From DUPQ01 sp022706885 (GTDB lineage: Bacteria; Bacillota; Clostridia; DUPQ01): 64,000 bases of DNA. The notes beneath the pieces are model-generated. The model ran no database searches, had not been told where the DNA came from, and saw only the letters and a program-made list of their open reading frames with translations. This document shows positions 62,785 through 64,000 of the stretch, piece after piece (positions within the stretch are counted from its first letter, which is position 1; every line of letters starts with the position of its first letter). The position numbers and the translations under genes are program-made. Where the stretch lies: NCBI GenBank assembly GCA_022706885.1, contig JAKJBR010000004.1, forward strand, positions 31,628-95,627. The letters run 5' to 3'.

Positions 62785-63315
62785 CTATTGTTTCTTGGGC
62801 GCAATTATAACTATCATATGTCTGCCTTCCAGTTTCGGTTCTTTTTCCGGTGTGCCGTATTCCGAACAGGCTTCCGTAAACTTCTCCAATACTTCCGCTC
62901 CCATCTGCGTTCTGGTCATTTCACGTCCCCGAAATGACAGGCTTACCTTTACTTTGTTGCCGTCCGCAAGGAATTTGCAGGCATTCTTTATCTTAAAATT
63001 AATATCATGCTCGTCTATTCCCAATTTCAGCCAGATTTCTTTCAGTTCCATGGTTTTCTGTTTCTTTTTAGCTTCCTTTTCCCTTTTGGAAATTTCAAAC
63101 ATGAATTTGCCATAGTCCATGATTCTGCATACGGGCGGTCTGGCATTGGGGGAAATCTCGACTAAATCCAGTCCTGCCGCTTCACTGTGCTTGAGCGCTT
63201 CGTCAACCGACATTATTCCTATCGCCGTTCCGTCCGTTCCTATTAATCTGACTTCTTCCGCTGTAATACTCCTGTTAGTCCTGTACTGGCTTTTGGTACC
63301 TTTTTGAGCTGCTAT
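62785..63315 (-). CDS. infC: Translation initiation factor IF-3, non-canonical start codon
   Basis: IF-3 checks start codons and keeps subunits apart. The 176 residues include the N-domain YRTNRSITAEEVRLIG, the linker VEISPNARPPVCRIMDYGKFMFE and the C-domain LKEIWLKLGIDEHDI with SFRGREMTRTQMG. After the strong GGAGG the frame has no ATG, GTG or TTG; the best-spaced codon is ATA at 63313-63315. ATT or ACG just upstream are less well spaced. Rare starts are known for infC and allow IF-3 to limit its own synthesis. A GTG at 63372 lies inside the attenuator and is rejected. Confidence 0.9.
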   Translation of the reverse strand: MAAQKGTKSQYRTNRSITAEEVRLIGTDGTAIGIMSVDEALKHSEAAGLDLVEISPNARPPVCRIMDYGKFMFEISKREKEAKKKQKTMELKEIWLKLGIDEHDINFKIKNACKFLADGNKVKVSLSFRGREMTRTQMGAEVLEKFTEACSEYGTPEKEPKLEGRHMIVIIAPKKQ

Positions 63316-63332
63316 CGTAATTACCTCCGTAA

Positions 63333-63369
63333 AAATTATAATGGTCCTGCAGACAATAATCCGCAAGAC
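63333..63369 (-). promoter_or_regulatory. Attenuator terminator in the infC-rpmI-rplT leader
   Basis: On the minus strand GTCTTGCGG pairs with CTGCAGGAC around an eight-base loop, followed by a T-rich tail ending in TTTTT, just before the infC ribosome site. With the long leader (about 63370-63450) this matches the L20-leader type of control known from Bacillus subtilis, where L20 promotes termination. The resemblance is in position and logic, not a checked RNA fold. Confidence 0.7.
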
Positions 63370-63452
63370 CACACAACAAGTTAATGCGATATGTTTACCC
63401 GTTCAGTCGTTACTTAGGGGTGAGAAGGGATTACTTCTGCTTTCCGTGCGTT

Positions 63453-63481
63453 ATACTATCATATGGAATATAAGTTGTCAA
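63453..63481 (-). promoter_or_regulatory. Promoter of the infC-rpmI-rplT operon
   Basis: On the minus strand a perfect TTGACA and TAGTAT are spaced by 17 bases, giving an initiation site around 63446 and a leader of about 130 bases that includes the attenuator. Confidence 0.82.
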
Positions 63482-63528
63482 ATATAACTTTTCATTTTTT
63501 ATCCGACAGTATACCTTATATTCCGTAT

Positions 63529-64000
63529 CTACCGTTTTTCCAGGAATATATCCATGTTTCGGCTTGTATTGCTCTGCGCGGTAAAGGTATCGGCAGGAAG
63601 AACGGCAAGTTCCCTTTTCAAGCCTTCACGTAACGGCATAAGCTCCGACTGCTTCATCCCGGCTATATTGAGTATCTTGGAATTGTCTATGATACGGTCG
63701 AACATACGGTCATATTCAAGCTGCCAGCGTGCATAAGGACTGTTTTTATCGGGTGATATAAAGGAAATATAGTCTTCTTTGTCAACCTCCTTATATTTAA
63801 GCCCTATAAGTTCTTTGTAATAATCCGCGACAACTCTCCACGGATTATGCTCAGCCGTTGCAACTGTATATGTCTCTCTTTTTGCAGCGTTATTGAAAAG
63901 CAGTCTTGAAATCATTTTAGCGACATCTCCCGCCCAACTCATGGTTGCCTGAACATCCATCGCCTGACGCGGAAGCAGCACCGTTTTACCGTGTCTTGCA
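63529..64000 (-). CDS. NAD-dependent epimerase/SDR-type protein, C-terminal part (cut by the window edge)
   Basis: The C-terminal 156 or so residues of a protein whose start lies beyond the window; the frame is open to the edge. DVQATMSWAGDVAKMISRLL, YTVATAEHNPWRVVADYYKEL and MFDRIIDNSKILNIAGM look like the substrate-binding end of nucleotide-sugar epimerases or related extended SDR proteins. The Rossmann half is not visible, so cofactor and substrate cannot be checked. Confidence 0.75.
   Translation of the reverse strand, partial: ARHGKTVLLPRQAMDVQATMSWAGDVAKMISRLLFNNAAKRETYTVATAEHNPWRVVADYYKELIGLKYKEVDKEDYISFISPDKNSPYARWQLEYDRMFDRIIDNSKILNIAGMKQSELMPLREGLKRELAVLPADTFTAQSNTSRNMDIFLEKR

Overview
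The window looks like chromosomal DNA of a low- to mid-GC member of the Clostridia, most likely Lachnospiraceae. That placement is inferred from gene content and protein style, without a database search. The supporting content is a bacterial V-type ATPase operon in place of an F-type one, a PPi-type phosphofructokinase, a SpoIID/LytB-queA-tgt-yajC block, an Asp23/AmaP-NusB-XseAB-IspA-Dxs block, strong Shine-Dalgarno sequences and several TTG starts. Most genes lie on the minus strand. No gene-free stretch exceeds about 300 bases; the longest ones (15167-15422, 30846-31068, 34001-34270, 36982-37197, 53573-53818) hold promoters, repeats or hairpins that are listed.

Layout. 1-7000: metK, ftsH, hpt, tilS, dnaB and rplI, all minus. 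7071-9072: a secreted NlpC/P60 hydrolase facing a membrane acyltransferase-like protein; both look leaderless. 9200-13360: yajC, tgt, queA and a SpoIID-like protein. 13466-17129: two tandem paralogous lipoproteins of unknown family. 17236-28000: an ABC exporter pair, then a nine-gene V-type ATPase operon in the order F-I-K-E-C-G-A-B-D (Enterococcus ntp naming), whose proteolipid carries a Na+-type ligand set. 28106-36981: an accessory region with four AAA+/DUF4143 ATPases, a two-component system and a secreted DUF2202 ferritin-like protein. Next come tRNA-Trp with a consensus promoter and terminator, a HAD phosphatase and a cupin. 38482-43950: the dxs-ispA-xseB-xseA-nusB-amaP-asp23 operon. 44093-53572: housekeeping genes, including a peptidase, an AP-endonuclease-like TIM barrel, yqeG, ilvE, an FKBP/trigger-factor-like lipoprotein, engB, fba, pfp, gtrA and queT. 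53819-57260: a plus-strand three-gene operon encoding a MotA/ZorA-like channel, a MotB/ZorB/OmpA-like partner and a helical repeat protein. 57317-64000: pcp, an amidohydrolase, a DEAD-box helicase, hisE, hisI, a sugar-phosphate isomerase-like protein, an rRNA methyltransferase, rplT-rpmI-infC with an attenuator, and the C-terminal part of an SDR epimerase.

Two things stand out. First, each of the four DUF4143 ATPase genes has its own short tandem repeat directly upstream. The repeat period follows the protein subfamily: exactly 23 bp for the two 'GPKWCGKTW' proteins and exactly 33 bp for the two 'RQ(V/A)GKT' proteins. In gene orientation all units share a GAAAA-GTG-CAA-like core, and in two or three cases the gene-proximal unit overlaps the predicted promoter. 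This looks like a set of self-specific operator arrays. Second, the 53819-57260 operon resembles the ZorAB motor of Zorya defence but has no ZorC, D or E effector; a helical repeat protein takes their place. It is a candidate undescribed ion-driven, peptidoglycan-anchored system.
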